Source: Nitrospirota bacterium
GTDB taxonomy: Bacteria; Nitrospirota; UBA9217
Reading direction: 5' to 3'
Assembly (NCBI GenBank): GCA_029858565.1
Contig: JAOUEV010000033.1
Span: forward strand, 1-39,296
Length of the DNA: 39,296 nucleotides
The notes under the pieces are model-generated. The model was given only the letters and a program-made list of their open reading frames with translations, did no database searches and was not told where the DNA came from. The position numbers were made by a program, and so were the translations under genes. Positions 7,120 to 15,453 of the stretch are shown here, one piece after another. Within the stretch, counting starts at the first letter, position 1. Each line of letters opens with the position of its first letter.

Positions 7120-7659
7120 CGAGCCGGCCTGGCGTTAGGTATCGATCCCGGCTTCGCCGGCGCTTTCGTGCTCACCGACGGCTCCGATTTTCTGAAGGCC
7201 TGGCCCATGCCTTTGGTGGTCACCGGCGGCGACCGGATGATCGACTTCGACGGCGTACACGAATTGCTCACGGAGATCTTCGAGGGTCATCGCCCGCACG
7301 TCTTCCTCGAGCGCGCGATACCGATGGCGATGGGTTCCAAGGGCGCGTTCAACTATGGCCGCGGTTTCGCTGCGATCGAGATCGCGATCGCGTTGATCGG
7401 GATGCCCGTCACGTACGTCGAGCCCGCGAAGTGGGCCAAGTATATGCACGAGGGCCTCTCGACGGACTTGCGGCCCAAGGCCAAGTCGATGATCGCGGTG
7501 AAGCGTCTATACCCGAAATTGGTCAAAGTCCTACCGACGAATACCAAGGGTACGCTTCAGGACGGTCCTATCGACGCCTTGTTGATCGCTGGATACGGTA
7601 TACGCCGGGGTCTCGTGAACGTCTCGAAACCGGGCAAGGCGGAGGACGATTTCTTTTAG
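7045..7659 (+). CDS. RuvC-like Holliday junction resolvase
   Basis: 204 aa. The RNase H fold acidic residues are visible: D34 in LALGIDPGFAG, Glu in VFLERA near residue 93, and Asp in DGPIDALLIAGYG near residue 175. Between them, MGSKGAFNYGRGFAAIE and YVEPAKWAKYM match phage RuvC-like nucleases. The enzyme should resolve branched replication intermediates before packaging. The start has AGGGGGAA at 7031-7038, 6 bases before ATG. The first 27 residues are a basic, low-complexity lead that overlaps the decamer repeats, and ATG use there may be fixed by the repeats. It follows the primase-helicase and presumed origin. Confidence 0.88.
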   Translation: MSRHSSKNKNTQADYKGKGYAPSAPRAGLALGIDPGFAGAFVLTDGSDFLKAWPMPLVVTGGDRMIDFDGVHELLTEIFEGHRPHVFLERAIPMAMGSKGAFNYGRGFAAIEIAIALIGMPVTYVEPAKWAKYMHEGLSTDLRPKAKSMIAVKRLYPKLVKVLPTNTKGTLQDGPIDALLIAGYGIRRGLVNVSKPGKAEDDFF

Positions 7660-7662
7660 ATA

Positions 7663-7731
7663 CCCGTATATACGGGATGTGTGCGTATATACGCGACTAG
7701 TAAAATAGTTGGGTCCCTTGCGTATATACGC
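7663..7731. repeat. three GTATATAC-centred palindromes, candidate operators
   Basis: The gap after the resolvase holds CCCGTATATACGGG (7663-7676, perfect 14-base palindrome) and two copies of GCGTATATACGC (7683-7694 and 7720-7731, perfect 12-base palindromes). Centres are 19 and 37 bases apart. They lie upstream of the 7789 gene set in 129 non-coding bases. Perfect repeated palindromes in a leader are typical of dimeric repressor sites; no T-run follows, so they are not terminators. Confidence 0.65.
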
Positions 7732-7788
7732 TTCCAATTACCGACGCGCCACGCTATCCTAGTATTGTAACGAACTAGGAGATAGACG

Positions 7789-7989
7789 ATGACGCAAAAT
7801 CAGATCGAGACCCTACGCAAGATCAAAAAGGCCATCCTCAAAAGCGACGCCGTAGTCGACGTCCTCTGGATGGACGGCGCGATGCCGGAGACGGTTTGCG
7901 AAGCCCTCGACGGCCTCCTCATCGACGCCGGAGTATCGGCGGACGAACTCGAGGCCGACTACCAAGGTACGGATTATGAGCAACGATAA
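7789..7989 (+). CDS. small acidic hypothetical protein (66 aa)
   Basis: Starts MTQNQIETLRKIKKAILKSD; AGGAG is 9 bases before the ATG. It is helical with an acidic C-terminal half (SADELEADYQGTDYEQR). No family is recognised. It is the first gene after the triple palindrome, so its expression would be controlled by whatever binds there, and it overlaps the next gene by 14 bases. Confidence 0.75.
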   Translation: MTQNQIETLRKIKKAILKSDAVVDVLWMDGAMPETVCEALDGLLIDAGVSADELEADYQGTDYEQR

Positions 7990-8188
7990 GGAACTCGGAA
8001 CGCCGAAGACTTTCGACGAGGCGCTCTTCCGCGCTCTCTGCGTCGGCCCCTTGAGCGAGATCCGCGAGAGGTCGTACCGAGTCTTCAAAGATTATTTAGC
8101 GCAGAAATTCGGCACCGCGATGCTCCAGCACCCCGAGGCCGAAGAGATTTTAAAGAAGCTATTTGACGATATAACTAGGAGGTCTTAG
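7976..8188 (+). CDS. small hypothetical protein (70 aa)
   Basis: Starts MSNDKELGTPKTFDEALFRA, overlapping the end of the previous gene. It is mostly helical, with the C-terminal region LQHPEAEEILKKLFDDI. No known motif. The lipoprotein gene begins immediately after its TAG, and the AGGAGG that serves the lipoprotein lies inside its last codons, so the two are coupled. Confidence 0.7.
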   Translation: MSNDKELGTPKTFDEALFRALCVGPLSEIRERSYRVFKDYLAQKFGTAMLQHPEAEEILKKLFDDITRRS

Positions 8189-8671
8189 ATGAAACGCTCG
8201 ATTGTAAACGTAATTGGTTTTATAACTTTAAACTTATATCTGACCGCTTGCGGCTCGAGCGGCGGAGGCGCCGCCGACTCGTCGAAGACCGACCCCGCGT
8301 CGCCGAATCCGCCGAGCATCGTCGCGCCGACGCCTTCGAATCCTACGGTATCAGGGACCTACTACACCCTGGTGAAGAACGCGACCGTCTCCTCGGGCGG
8401 TAACTCGTATCAGATCACGATGACGGGTCACTGCGCCGTACTCGACTCGGTAGACTATTGCTGGGACGACGGCTTTCAGACCGTGCCCGCGATCGGATAC
8501 AAGACGAGCTTCTGGCAGATCTGTAGAACGGTCGGCGGAGTCGTAGGTCAATGCTCGAGCGGCACCGATCCGGTCGACGGAGTTCCGACACCTTGGACGG
8601 AGATGGCGGCGAAGCTCGTCACCCCTCCCTTCACTCCATCAAATGTATACGCGCAAGGAATTGCGACGTAG
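8189..8671 (+). CDS. phage lipoprotein, ending at an amber codon inside a longer open frame
   Basis: 160 aa to the TAG at 8669. The N-terminus MKRSIVNVIGFITLNLYLTAC has a basic start, hydrophobic core and lipobox LTAC, followed by GSSGGG and a Pro/Ser linker, so it should be lipid-anchored in the envelope. The exported domain has Cys pairs spaced 8-9 residues: HCAVLDSVDYC and ICRTVGGVVGQC. After the TAG the same frame stays open to TAA at 8744-8746 and adds VTCTLTGSIIDC, a third pair with the same spacing. The amber is therefore a recent nonsense mutation or a readthrough site. Role unknown; superinfection exclusion or receptor masking would fit an early phage lipoprotein. Confidence 0.75.
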   Translation: MKRSIVNVIGFITLNLYLTACGSSGGGAADSSKTDPASPNPPSIVAPTPSNPTVSGTYYTLVKNATVSSGGNSYQITMTGHCAVLDSVDYCWDDGFQTVPAIGYKTSFWQICRTVGGVVGQCSSGTDPVDGVPTPWTEMAAKLVTPPFTPSNVYAQGIAT

Positions 8672-8746
8672 GTCACCTGCACGCTCACGGGTTCGATCAT
8701 CGACTGCGTAGACTTTCAGATTGACACCGCCCAGGCTCCTCTCTAA
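8672..8746 (+). other. in-frame extension of the lipoprotein beyond the amber stop
   Basis: Twenty-four codons read VTCTLTGSIIDC...DTAQAPL then TAA. They continue the Cys-pair repeat of the lipoprotein and have no start or ribosome binding site of their own. The next gene's ribosome binding site (AAGGA) begins right at the TAA, as expected if this TAA was the original end. Confidence 0.6.
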
Positions 8747-8757
8747 GGATAGACAAC

Positions 8758-8988
8758 GTGGCAAAGAAAAAAGCTCCGGCGAAAAAGAATAATGAGGCGA
8801 CGCTCGTACCGATCAAGATCCACGAGCGCGCGATCCGCGAGATCAAAGCCAACGCGAAGAAGTACGCAGCCGGCAACTTCTCCGCTTGGATGAGACACGC
8901 GTCTATACACTACAAGCCGAAGCGCGGAGAGGTCGTCGACCTCTCGACGATGCCCAGCGGCAAGGCGAGAGCCAAGAAAAAGCGTTGA
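8758..8988 (+). CDS. small basic protein, possibly ribbon-helix-helix
   Basis: 76 aa with GTG start behind AAGGA. Both ends are Lys/Arg/Ala-rich (MAKKKAPAKKNN and KARAKKKR), suggesting nucleic acid binding. The middle, LVPIKIHERAIREIKANAKK then NFSAWMRHASIHY, is a strand followed by two helices as in ribbon-helix-helix proteins. A DNA-binding or transcriptional role is plausible. It is followed closely by the ParB-methyltransferase gene, and TTGACA overlaps its end but without a good -10. Confidence 0.6.
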   Translation: MAKKKAPAKKNNEATLVPIKIHERAIREIKANAKKYAAGNFSAWMRHASIHYKPKRGEVVDLSTMPSGKARAKKKR

Positions 8989-9025
8989 CAGTCTAGGCCC
9001 TCCGCATGCGACCCTCTAAGCTCGC

Positions 9026-10402
9026 ATGAAATTATCAGACCTCACGAAGAATCCAGAGAACCCCCGTAAGATCACCGCCGAGAAGCAGCGGATGCTGCTC
9101 AAGTCCTATAAGCGCTTCGGCGATCTATCCGGGATTGTATACAACCGCAAGACTCAGCGGCTCGTCGGCGGACATCGCCGGCAAGACGTATTCTCTCCCG
9201 ACTCTCCTATCGTCATAAACAAGAAGTACAGCACTCCCTCGAGAGTCGGCACGGTCGCGCTCGGCTATGTCGAGTCGAAGGGCGAGCGGATTCCCTACCG
9301 AGAAGTCTACTGGGACGAGCATACGGAGAAGGCCGCAAACATCGCGGCGAACAAGGGAGCCGGCGAGTGGGACCCTGCGCGTCTCAAAGAGTGGATGCAG
9401 GACCTCTCGAGCTTTGACGTGAATTTCGATTTAGAGCTTACGATGTTCGACCCCGACGAGATCAAAGACATCGTAGGTATCGAGGTCAAAGGCTATACGC
9501 GGACCAATACGGACACGGGCGTCGACGAAGACGACGTGCCCGAGAAAGCTCCCGCGCGGACCAAGCTCGGCGACGTGTATATACTCGGACGCCATCGCCT
9601 CGTTTGCGGCGACTCGACCTCGGCCTCGGTCATCGAGAAGCTTATGGACGGCGAGCAGGTCGACTGCGTATGGACGGATCCGCCGTATAACGTGGCGCTC
9701 GGATACGACGAGACGCCGGCGGAAGCGAAGGCGCGTAACCGCCGCACCGACGGGCTGACCGTCGCCAACGACAAGATGAGCGACGAGAAATTCCGCGAGT
9801 TCCTGACCTCGGTCTTCAAGAATATGGTGAGCGCGGCGAAGCCAGGGGCAGCCGTTTACGTGAGCCACGCAGACTCCGAGGGATACAACTTCCGCGGCGC
9901 GATGAGAGACGCCGGCTGGCTCGTAAAGCAATGCCTGATCTGGAAGAAGTCTTCGCTCGTGATGGGTCGCCAGGATTACCAATGGATTCACGAGCCGATT
10001 CTCTACGGCTGGAAACCCGGTGCGGCCCATACGTGGTACGGCGACCGTAAACAAACGACTGTTCTTGAGTTCCAGAAGCCCTCCCGCAATGCCGAGCATC
10101 CGACGATGAAGCCCGTCGAGCTCGTGCAGTACTGCCTCGATAACTCCTGTTCGCCGGCCGGCTTCGTGCTCGATATATTCGGCGGGTCCGGAACGACGCT
10201 GATCGCGTGCGAAAAGACGGCGCGCTCGTGCTATACTGTGGAACTCGACCCCGGCTACTGCGACGTCATCGTCGCGCGCTGGGAGAAGTACACTGGACTC
10301 AAGGCCCAGCTGATCCGGGCCGAAACGAAACGAAAGCCATCGACGCAGGCAAAGGTACAGGCAAATGGCAAACCCAAATCCCAAGCCGCCCCCGAAGCAT
10401 AG
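9026..10402 (+). CDS. ParB-domain DNA methyltransferase (beta-class N4/N6)
   Basis: 458 aa. The N-terminus is a ParB/Srx-like domain (NPENPRKI near residue 9, GGHRR near residue 48). The methyltransferase part carries motif IV DPPYN near residue 218, then later FGGSGTT (motif I) near residue 382 and VELDP. DPPY before FxGxG is the beta-class order of N4-cytosine or N6-adenine enzymes. Such fusions are common near phage terminase genes and modify phage DNA against restriction. No clear Shine-Dalgarno precedes the ATG; a 7-codon leader (9005-9028) ends by overlapping it as ATGA. The 3' end overlaps the small terminase gene by 38 bases. Confidence 0.92.
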   Translation: MKLSDLTKNPENPRKITAEKQRMLLKSYKRFGDLSGIVYNRKTQRLVGGHRRQDVFSPDSPIVINKKYSTPSRVGTVALGYVESKGERIPYREVYWDEHTEKAANIAANKGAGEWDPARLKEWMQDLSSFDVNFDLELTMFDPDEIKDIVGIEVKGYTRTNTDTGVDEDDVPEKAPARTKLGDVYILGRHRLVCGDSTSASVIEKLMDGEQVDCVWTDPPYNVALGYDETPAEAKARNRRTDGLTVANDKMSDEKFREFLTSVFKNMVSAAKPGAAVYVSHADSEGYNFRGAMRDAGWLVKQCLIWKKSSLVMGRQDYQWIHEPILYGWKPGAAHTWYGDRKQTTVLEFQKPSRNAEHPTMKPVELVQYCLDNSCSPAGFVLDIFGGSGTTLIACEKTARSCYTVELDPGYCDVIVARWEKYTGLKAQLIRAETKRKPSTQAKVQANGKPKSQAAPEA

Positions 10403-10775
10403 TCGCTTCAAGAAAGGGCAATCGGGCAACCCCGAGGGCGGTCGCGCGCACAACCCGGCGATCAAAGCTCTGCGTAAGATCACGATAGAATCCTACCGCG
10501 AGATCATCGAACTCGTGCTGACCTCCGACGTCCGCAAGATCAAAGCGATCGCGGAGGACCCGAAGTCGACGGGGCTTCAGGTCGGTATAGCCGTGGCGTT
10601 TATGAAAGCTATTAAGAACGGCGATTACACCGTGATCGAGCGTATAGCCGAGCGTATAGTCGGCAAGATCCCGGACGAGATCAAGATCCAGCCGATGACG
10701 GTGAATCAGAAAGTCACGGTCATCGACAAGACGGCGCTCGCAAAGGCGCTGCTCGAACTCGAAGAGGAAGTCTGA
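10365..10775 (+). CDS. terminase small subunit-like protein (DUF5681)
   Basis: 136 aa. The N-terminus has [15 protein letters not shown], the signature of DUF5681 proteins that precede large terminase genes. The rest is helical and ends in [13 protein letters not shown]. It would recognise phage DNA and hand it to the large subunit. ATG is inside the end of the methyltransferase gene with AAAGG about 9 bases upstream. The stop sits one base before the large-subunit GTG, supporting coupled synthesis. Confidence 0.75.
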   Translation: MANPNPKPPPKHSRFKKGQSGNPEGGRAHNPAIKALRKITIESYREIIELVLTSDVRKIKAIAEDPKSTGLQVGIAVAFMKAIKNGDYTVIERIAERIVGKIPDEIKIQPMTVNQKVTVIDKTALAKALLELEEEV

Positions 10776-10776
10776 T

Positions 10777-12339
10777 GTGGCCAAGGAGATCGAGTACGAC
10801 CTCAAGCGCGCAGCGGCTCGGCAACTCTGCGAGAACGATCATCTCTTCTTCACGCGCTATTTCTTCAAGCTCCGCCAATCCCTAAAGTTCATCGTCAACT
10901 GGCATCACCGAATGATCTGCGACGCGATCGACGACGTGATCGAAGGGCGCTGCGAGAACCTGATCATCAACGTCGCCCCCGGCGCATCGAAGACGGAGAT
11001 CGTCGTCATCAATCTCATCGCCCGCGGCCTTGCGAAGAACCCGCGCGCACGCTTCCTACACCTCTCGGGCTCGAGCGAACTCGCCGGCCTCAACTCCGCG
11101 CAAGCTCGTGACCTCGTATCGAGCGACGAGTTCCAATCGTTCTGGCCGATGAAGATCGCCGACGATGCGAAAGCGAAGAAGCGGTGGAACGTCGAGATCG
11201 ACGGACAGCCGGCCGGCGGCGTATATGCGACCTCCCTTGGTGGACAGATCACGGGCTTTCGCGCAGGCCACATGGCGCCGGGATTTCAAGGGGCTATACT
11301 CATCGATGACCCGATCAAGCCGGAGGATGCGTTCTCGCCGGCGAAGCTGAACCAGGCGAATCGAAAGCTCCTCACCACGGTGAAGTCGCGGAAGGCGAAT
11401 CCTAAGACGCCTATCGTCATAGTGATGCAGCGCATCTCGGAGTCCGACCCGTGCGCGTTTATCGAGAAGGGCAACCTTCCTGGCAAGTGGCGGATCGTAA
11501 AGATACCGGCGGTGATCTCGCAGGAATACGTGAACGCGCTAAAGCCGAAGTACCAACTGCTCGTGCCGGAGCCGGCGGCGCGCGACGCGATCGATGGGCG
11601 TTTCTCGTATTGGCCTTACAAAGAGCCGATCAGGGATTTGCTCGCCATGGAGAGAGGCGAGGGCACCGATGCGACAGGCGCCCGGATCTCACGGCACGTC
11701 TTCTCGGCGCAGTACAACCAAGCGCCGGTCGCCCTCGGCGGTAACGTCATCCACGGCCAGTTCTTCACGCGCTATCGCGTGCTGCCGAAGATCAAGTACC
11801 GGATCGTGTATGCGGATACCGCGCAGAAAACAAAAGAGCATAACGATTACTCGGTGTTCGAAGAGTGGGGCTTCGGCGACGACGGTCGTATATACCTCAT
11901 CGACTTGATACGGGGTAAGTGGGAAGCGCCGGAGCTACAGAAGCGGGCGGTTGCTTTCTGGGCGACGGCGAAGGCGCGCGACTCCGAGAAGTACGGGTCG
12001 CTCCGTAAACTGAAACCGGAGGATAAGTCGTCGGGTACCGGGTTGATTCAAACGCTGAAGATGCCGCCGTATAATATTCCGATCGAGGGCATCGAGCGGG
12101 ATAAGGACAGATATACGCGGGTCATGGATGCGCTGCCTTATATCGAAGTCGGCGCGGTTTGCATCCCGGAGGAAGCGCCGTTCACGAAGGATTTCGTGGC
12201 CGAGTGCGAGGCGTTCACAGCGGACGATAGTCACGACTTTGATGACCAGATCGACCCGATGGTTGACGCCGTAATGGATATGCTGTCTTCTGGCAACAAG
12301 ATCAAACAATGGACTGCGTTAGGTAAGAAGGGGAGCTAG
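10777..12339 (+). CDS. terminase large subunit
   Basis: 520 aa, GTG start. ATPase: Walker A variant VAPGASKTE near residue 66, Walker B AILIDDP near residue 172, and [10 protein letters not shown] as coupling motif. Nuclease: first Asp in RIVYADTAQ near residue 343, last acidic set in [13 protein letters not shown] near the C-terminus, the RNase H-like pattern of DNA-packaging terminases. It cuts concatemers and pumps DNA into proheads. Directly followed by the portal gene. Confidence 0.93.
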   Translation: MAKEIEYDLKRAAARQLCENDHLFFTRYFFKLRQSLKFIVNWHHRMICDAIDDVIEGRCENLIINVAPGASKTEIVVINLIARGLAKNPRARFLHLSGSSELAGLNSAQARDLVSSDEFQSFWPMKIADDAKAKKRWNVEIDGQPAGGVYATSLGGQITGFRAGHMAPGFQGAILIDDPIKPEDAFSPAKLNQANRKLLTTVKSRKANPKTPIVIVMQRISESDPCAFIEKGNLPGKWRIVKIPAVISQEYVNALKPKYQLLVPEPAARDAIDGRFSYWPYKEPIRDLLAMERGEGTDATGARISRHVFSAQYNQAPVALGGNVIHGQFFTRYRVLPKIKYRIVYADTAQKTKEHNDYSVFEEWGFGDDGRIYLIDLIRGKWEAPELQKRAVAFWATAKARDSEKYGSLRKLKPEDKSSGTGLIQTLKMPPYNIPIEGIERDKDRYTRVMDALPYIEVGAVCIPEEAPFTKDFVAECEAFTADDSHDFDDQIDPMVDAVMDMLSSGNKIKQWTALGKKGS

Positions 12340-12342
12340 GCG

Positions 12343-13986
12343 ATGGCGGCTAAGAAATCGGTGCGTGTGAAAGCGAAGACGAGAGATTCCAAACGCCCGA
12401 ACCCTGGCCGCGCGCGGACGGCGGCGAAGCCGAGCCCAATCAAGCTTGACGCGATGGCGGTCTTCCGCGCGGAGGCGAAGGGACAGACCTCGAAGGTCCA
12501 AGAACTCTTCAAAACGGCGGACGGCTTTGATAACTTTGTATCTCGCATTGGTCTTCGTAATGACAATACACTCTCAGCTGGCACTTACACTTTCGACCTC
12601 ATCACTCGCAACCGAATTAAACTCGAAGCCGCATATCGTGGTTCTTGGGTTGTTGGCGCTGTGGTTGATTCTATCGCGGAGGATATGACTCGCGCGGGCC
12701 TCGACATCATGTCGGCAAAGGACGACGGCGACGTTCGCAAGATTCAAAACGGAATCTCGCGTCTGCAACTCTGGCAATCGATTTGCGACGGCACCAAGTG
12801 GGGACGGCTCTACGGCGGCGGCATCGGCGTGATCCAGATCGAGGGACAAGATCTCTCGACTCCGCTCGACGTGACGACGATCGCAAAGGGCCAGTTCCGC
12901 GGCATCGTCGTGTTCGACCGCTGGATGGTGAACCCCGTCGTGCAGAACCCGATCGACTCCGGCCCCGACATGGGTCTCCCCTCGTTCTATCAGATCGTCA
13001 ACTCGCCGGACGAGATGTCGCCGGCGTATCGCCCGACGTCGATCGACGGCTCGACGGTTCATTACACGCGTTGTATCCGCTTCGGCGGAATCAAACTCCC
13101 GTACTTCCAGGCGATTACGGAACAGATGTGGGACGAGTCGGTGCTCGAGCGTCTCTGGGACCGATTGATCTGCTTCGACAACGCTACGATGTCGGCCGGC
13201 TCCCTGATCGACCGCGCGAACCTGCGTACGGTCCAGATCGAAAACCTCCGGGAAGTCCTCGCCGCAGGCGCCGAGGCCACGCAAGGTCTATACGCGCAGT
13301 TCGATATGATGCGCGAACTCCAGGTCAACGAAGGGCTCACGCTCCTCGATAAGAACGACGTCTTCTCGTCGACCGCATATACGTTCTCCGGGCTATCCGA
13401 CATGCTCCTGCAGTTCGGGCAGCAACTCGCCGGGGCCTCCGAGATCCCACTGGTGCGCCTCTTCGGGCAGTCGCCGGCAGGACTCTCGTCGACGGGCGAG
13501 GCGGACATGCGTATGTACTATGACAATATCAACGCTCGACAAGAGGCCAAGCTTCGCAGCCCTTGGGAGACGCTTCTCAAAGTCCTCTGGTATTCTGAAC
13601 TCGGGAAAGCCCCGCCTGAAGATATGAGCTTCAGTTTCAAACCGCTCTGGCAGATGAGCGCCACGGACAAGGCGAACAATGCGAAGACGACAACCGAAAC
13701 CATACTCGGCGCGTATGACTCCGGAGTCACCAGCCGTAAGACGACACTTACAGAGCTCCGGGACGCATCGACTGACACCGGAATCTTCACCAACATTACC
13801 GACGAAGAGATCGAGGAAGCCGATTCGGATGAACCACCTATGCCAGACGTGGGACCGGATGATCCGCAAGCAGCAGCGAAACCTGGCGAGGGCGCACCGG
13901 GACAGGAGACCGAGCCGGCAGAACCGAAAGAGCCGGTGAAGGCTCTCGATCACCAACCACGTAAGTGGTGGAAGCCGTGGGCATAA
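12343..13986 (+). CDS. portal protein (DUF1073 family)
   Basis: 547 aa. The segment YRGSWVVGAVVDSIAEDMTR, then WGRLYGGGIGVIQIEGQDLS, and later LFGQSPAGLSSTGEADMRMYYDNI are hallmarks of the DUF1073 portal family. The portal ring sits at one capsid vertex and is the channel for DNA. The N-terminus is Lys/Arg-rich; the C-terminus is acidic and Pro-rich. Codons at about 12530-12680 are unusually T-ending. The ATG is three bases after the terminase stop region. Confidence 0.9.
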   Translation: MAAKKSVRVKAKTRDSKRPNPGRARTAAKPSPIKLDAMAVFRAEAKGQTSKVQELFKTADGFDNFVSRIGLRNDNTLSAGTYTFDLITRNRIKLEAAYRGSWVVGAVVDSIAEDMTRAGLDIMSAKDDGDVRKIQNGISRLQLWQSICDGTKWGRLYGGGIGVIQIEGQDLSTPLDVTTIAKGQFRGIVVFDRWMVNPVVQNPIDSGPDMGLPSFYQIVNSPDEMSPAYRPTSIDGSTVHYTRCIRFGGIKLPYFQAITEQMWDESVLERLWDRLICFDNATMSAGSLIDRANLRTVQIENLREVLAAGAEATQGLYAQFDMMRELQVNEGLTLLDKNDVFSSTAYTFSGLSDMLLQFGQQLAGASEIPLVRLFGQSPAGLSSTGEADMRMYYDNINARQEAKLRSPWETLLKVLWYSELGKAPPEDMSFSFKPLWQMSATDKANNAKTTTETILGAYDSGVTSRKTTLTELRDASTDTGIFTNITDEEIEEADSDEPPMPDVGPDDPQAAAKPGEGAPGQETEPAEPKEPVKALDHQPRKWWKPWA

Positions 13987-14798
13987 GATCTCTCACGCGC
14001 GACGCGAATACGAAGTCGAAGAAGACCCTCAAGGGTAAGTTCAAACCGTCCGCGGCAGCCGAGAGACAATTCGCCAAGTCGCTAAAGAAGATCGCTAGAG
14101 CGTCGGCGCATATTATCGAGCAGGGTACATACGGTCACAACAACGGCGTAGGCTTTCAACTCGATCCGTCGGTGCAGCGGGAACTTGAGGCGTACTCGAA
14201 GAAGCTTGGGCCGTGGGCGCGCACGCAATCGGCGAAGCTGCTCGAGCAGGTACAGCGATCGAACAAGCGCGCCTACAATAATAAATCAAAAGCGATTGGT
14301 GTGGCGATCACGCTCGAGGCGAACGATTCTCATATCGGTATAGTCGCTCGCGCGTTGATGGAAGAGCAGGTCGCGCTCATCAAGTCTATACCCATCGAAG
14401 CTGGACGAAGGGCGCAAGATATAGCCCTGAAGTCAGTTCTAGCCGGCACGCGCGCGACCCCGGACGAGGACACTATCGCGGAGCTCCAGAAGCAGATGGG
14501 CATGACCGAGGAGGTCGCGGTAAACCGCGCGAAGCTGATCGCGCGAACGGAGACCGCGCGCGCCAACGCCGCGATCAACCAGGCACGTGCGATGTCGGTC
14601 GGAAGTAATCAATATCGCTGGCATAATTCAGGCGACGCCGCCGTCCGCCATAGCCACAAATTCTTACGTGGCAAGCGTTTGCAAGGGATGATCTTCAGCT
14701 GGGACGACCCGCCCACATTGGATGACGGGATGACCGGCCATCCGGGAACCTTCCCGAACTGCAGGTGCTTTGCGGAGCCGGTCTTTGATACTGAATAA
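13965..14798 (+). CDS. head morphogenesis protein (Mu F / SPP1 gp7 type)
   Basis: 277 aa. The C-terminal domain RTETARANAAINQARA then YRWHNSGDAAVRHSHKFLRG, GHPGTFPNCRCFAEP, matches Phage_Mu_F minor head proteins, including the conserved R-T-E and the NCRC cysteines. The protein binds the portal and is ejected or needed for head assembly. It overlaps the portal gene. Start is uncertain: GTG at 13965, or GTG at 13977 which has GGTGGAAG upstream. Confidence 0.88.
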   Translation: MVEAVGIRSLTRDANTKSKKTLKGKFKPSAAAERQFAKSLKKIARASAHIIEQGTYGHNNGVGFQLDPSVQRELEAYSKKLGPWARTQSAKLLEQVQRSNKRAYNNKSKAIGVAITLEANDSHIGIVARALMEEQVALIKSIPIEAGRRAQDIALKSVLAGTRATPDEDTIAELQKQMGMTEEVAVNRAKLIARTETARANAAINQARAMSVGSNQYRWHNSGDAAVRHSHKFLRGKRLQGMIFSWDDPPTLDDGMTGHPGTFPNCRCFAEPVFDTE

Positions 14799-14894
14799 TT
14801 TCGCGTGACAAACCCCGAAATCTAAAAGACCGTAAAGACGAAACCAAAAACAACCGATTGGTCAAGCGACATCTTTTTCTAGGGGGAATAAACC

Positions 14895-15440
14895 ATGAAA
14901 TGTCTGTATGCGCTTATCGCGCTGTGCCTGTTTACGTCGACCGCGTTCGCGCTGCCTACTTTCAACCCTCAGATCGTGCTTGAGAACCAGCAAGGCGAGA
15001 CCTCGGTGAACGCGATCAAAGCCGGATCCGTCTTCCCCGCCTCCTTCAGAGCCGCAACCGTTACCCTAACCGCCGCCCAAGTCATCGCCCTCCCAGGAAC
15101 TCCCATCCAATTGGTGGCCGCTCAGTCAGGTAAACTGATTCAAGTCGTCGCCGTCGAATACATATATACGAAGGGCGCGGCAGCGTTCACGATCGGCGCG
15201 AGTAAGAATCTCATCGTCGAGTACAATACCAGCGGCGTAAATATCCAGCTGATGCCGACGACCGGGTTCATCGACCAGTCCACGAGTAAGACCGCTTTCA
15301 CATACGCCGGCTCAGTCGCCGGAGTCGGTATCGGCGGGCAAGCCGTACAGATCACGTCCGACGATACGACGCCCGTCTCCGGCGGAACCGGATCGACCGT
15401 GAAGGTCATCGTCTACTACAACCTGATCAACGTGTTATAG
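14895..15440 (+). CDS. Sec-exported protein in head module, unknown function
   Basis: 181 aa. MKCLYALIALCLFTSTAFA followed by LP is a clear signal peptide with an A-x-A type cleavage site. The mature part is Thr/Val/Gly-rich beta structure (VTLTAAQVIALPGTPIQL, VIVYYNLINVL), resembling small phage decoration or head-fibre proteins. AGGGGGAA precedes the ATG. A signal peptide in a structural module between head morphogenesis and protease genes is unusual. It may be exported to the periplasm, or the leader may be removed during assembly. No enzymatic motif. Confidence 0.75.
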   Translation: MKCLYALIALCLFTSTAFALPTFNPQIVLENQQGETSVNAIKAGSVFPASFRAATVTLTAAQVIALPGTPIQLVAAQSGKLIQVVAVEYIYTKGAAAFTIGASKNLIVEYNTSGVNIQLMPTTGFIDQSTSKTAFTYAGSVAGVGIGGQAVQITSDDTTPVSGGTGSTVKVIVYYNLINVL

Positions 15441-15453
15441 TAGAGAGATCCGA

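Noticed and set aside
8985-8990. TTGACA before the ParB-methyltransferase as a promoter
   Set aside because: No acceptable -10 element at 16-18 bases; the hexamer overlaps the end of the preceding gene.
9431-10483. Leftward 350-codon frame opposite the ParB-methyltransferase
   Set aside because: Arginine- and valine-rich shadow without a start site; the plus strand has clear methyltransferase motifs.
12560-12688. Embedded hydrophobic ORF inside the portal gene
   Set aside because: Has an ATG and hydrophobic residues but no Shine-Dalgarno; explained by T-ending portal codons. Kept only as part of the codon-island finding.
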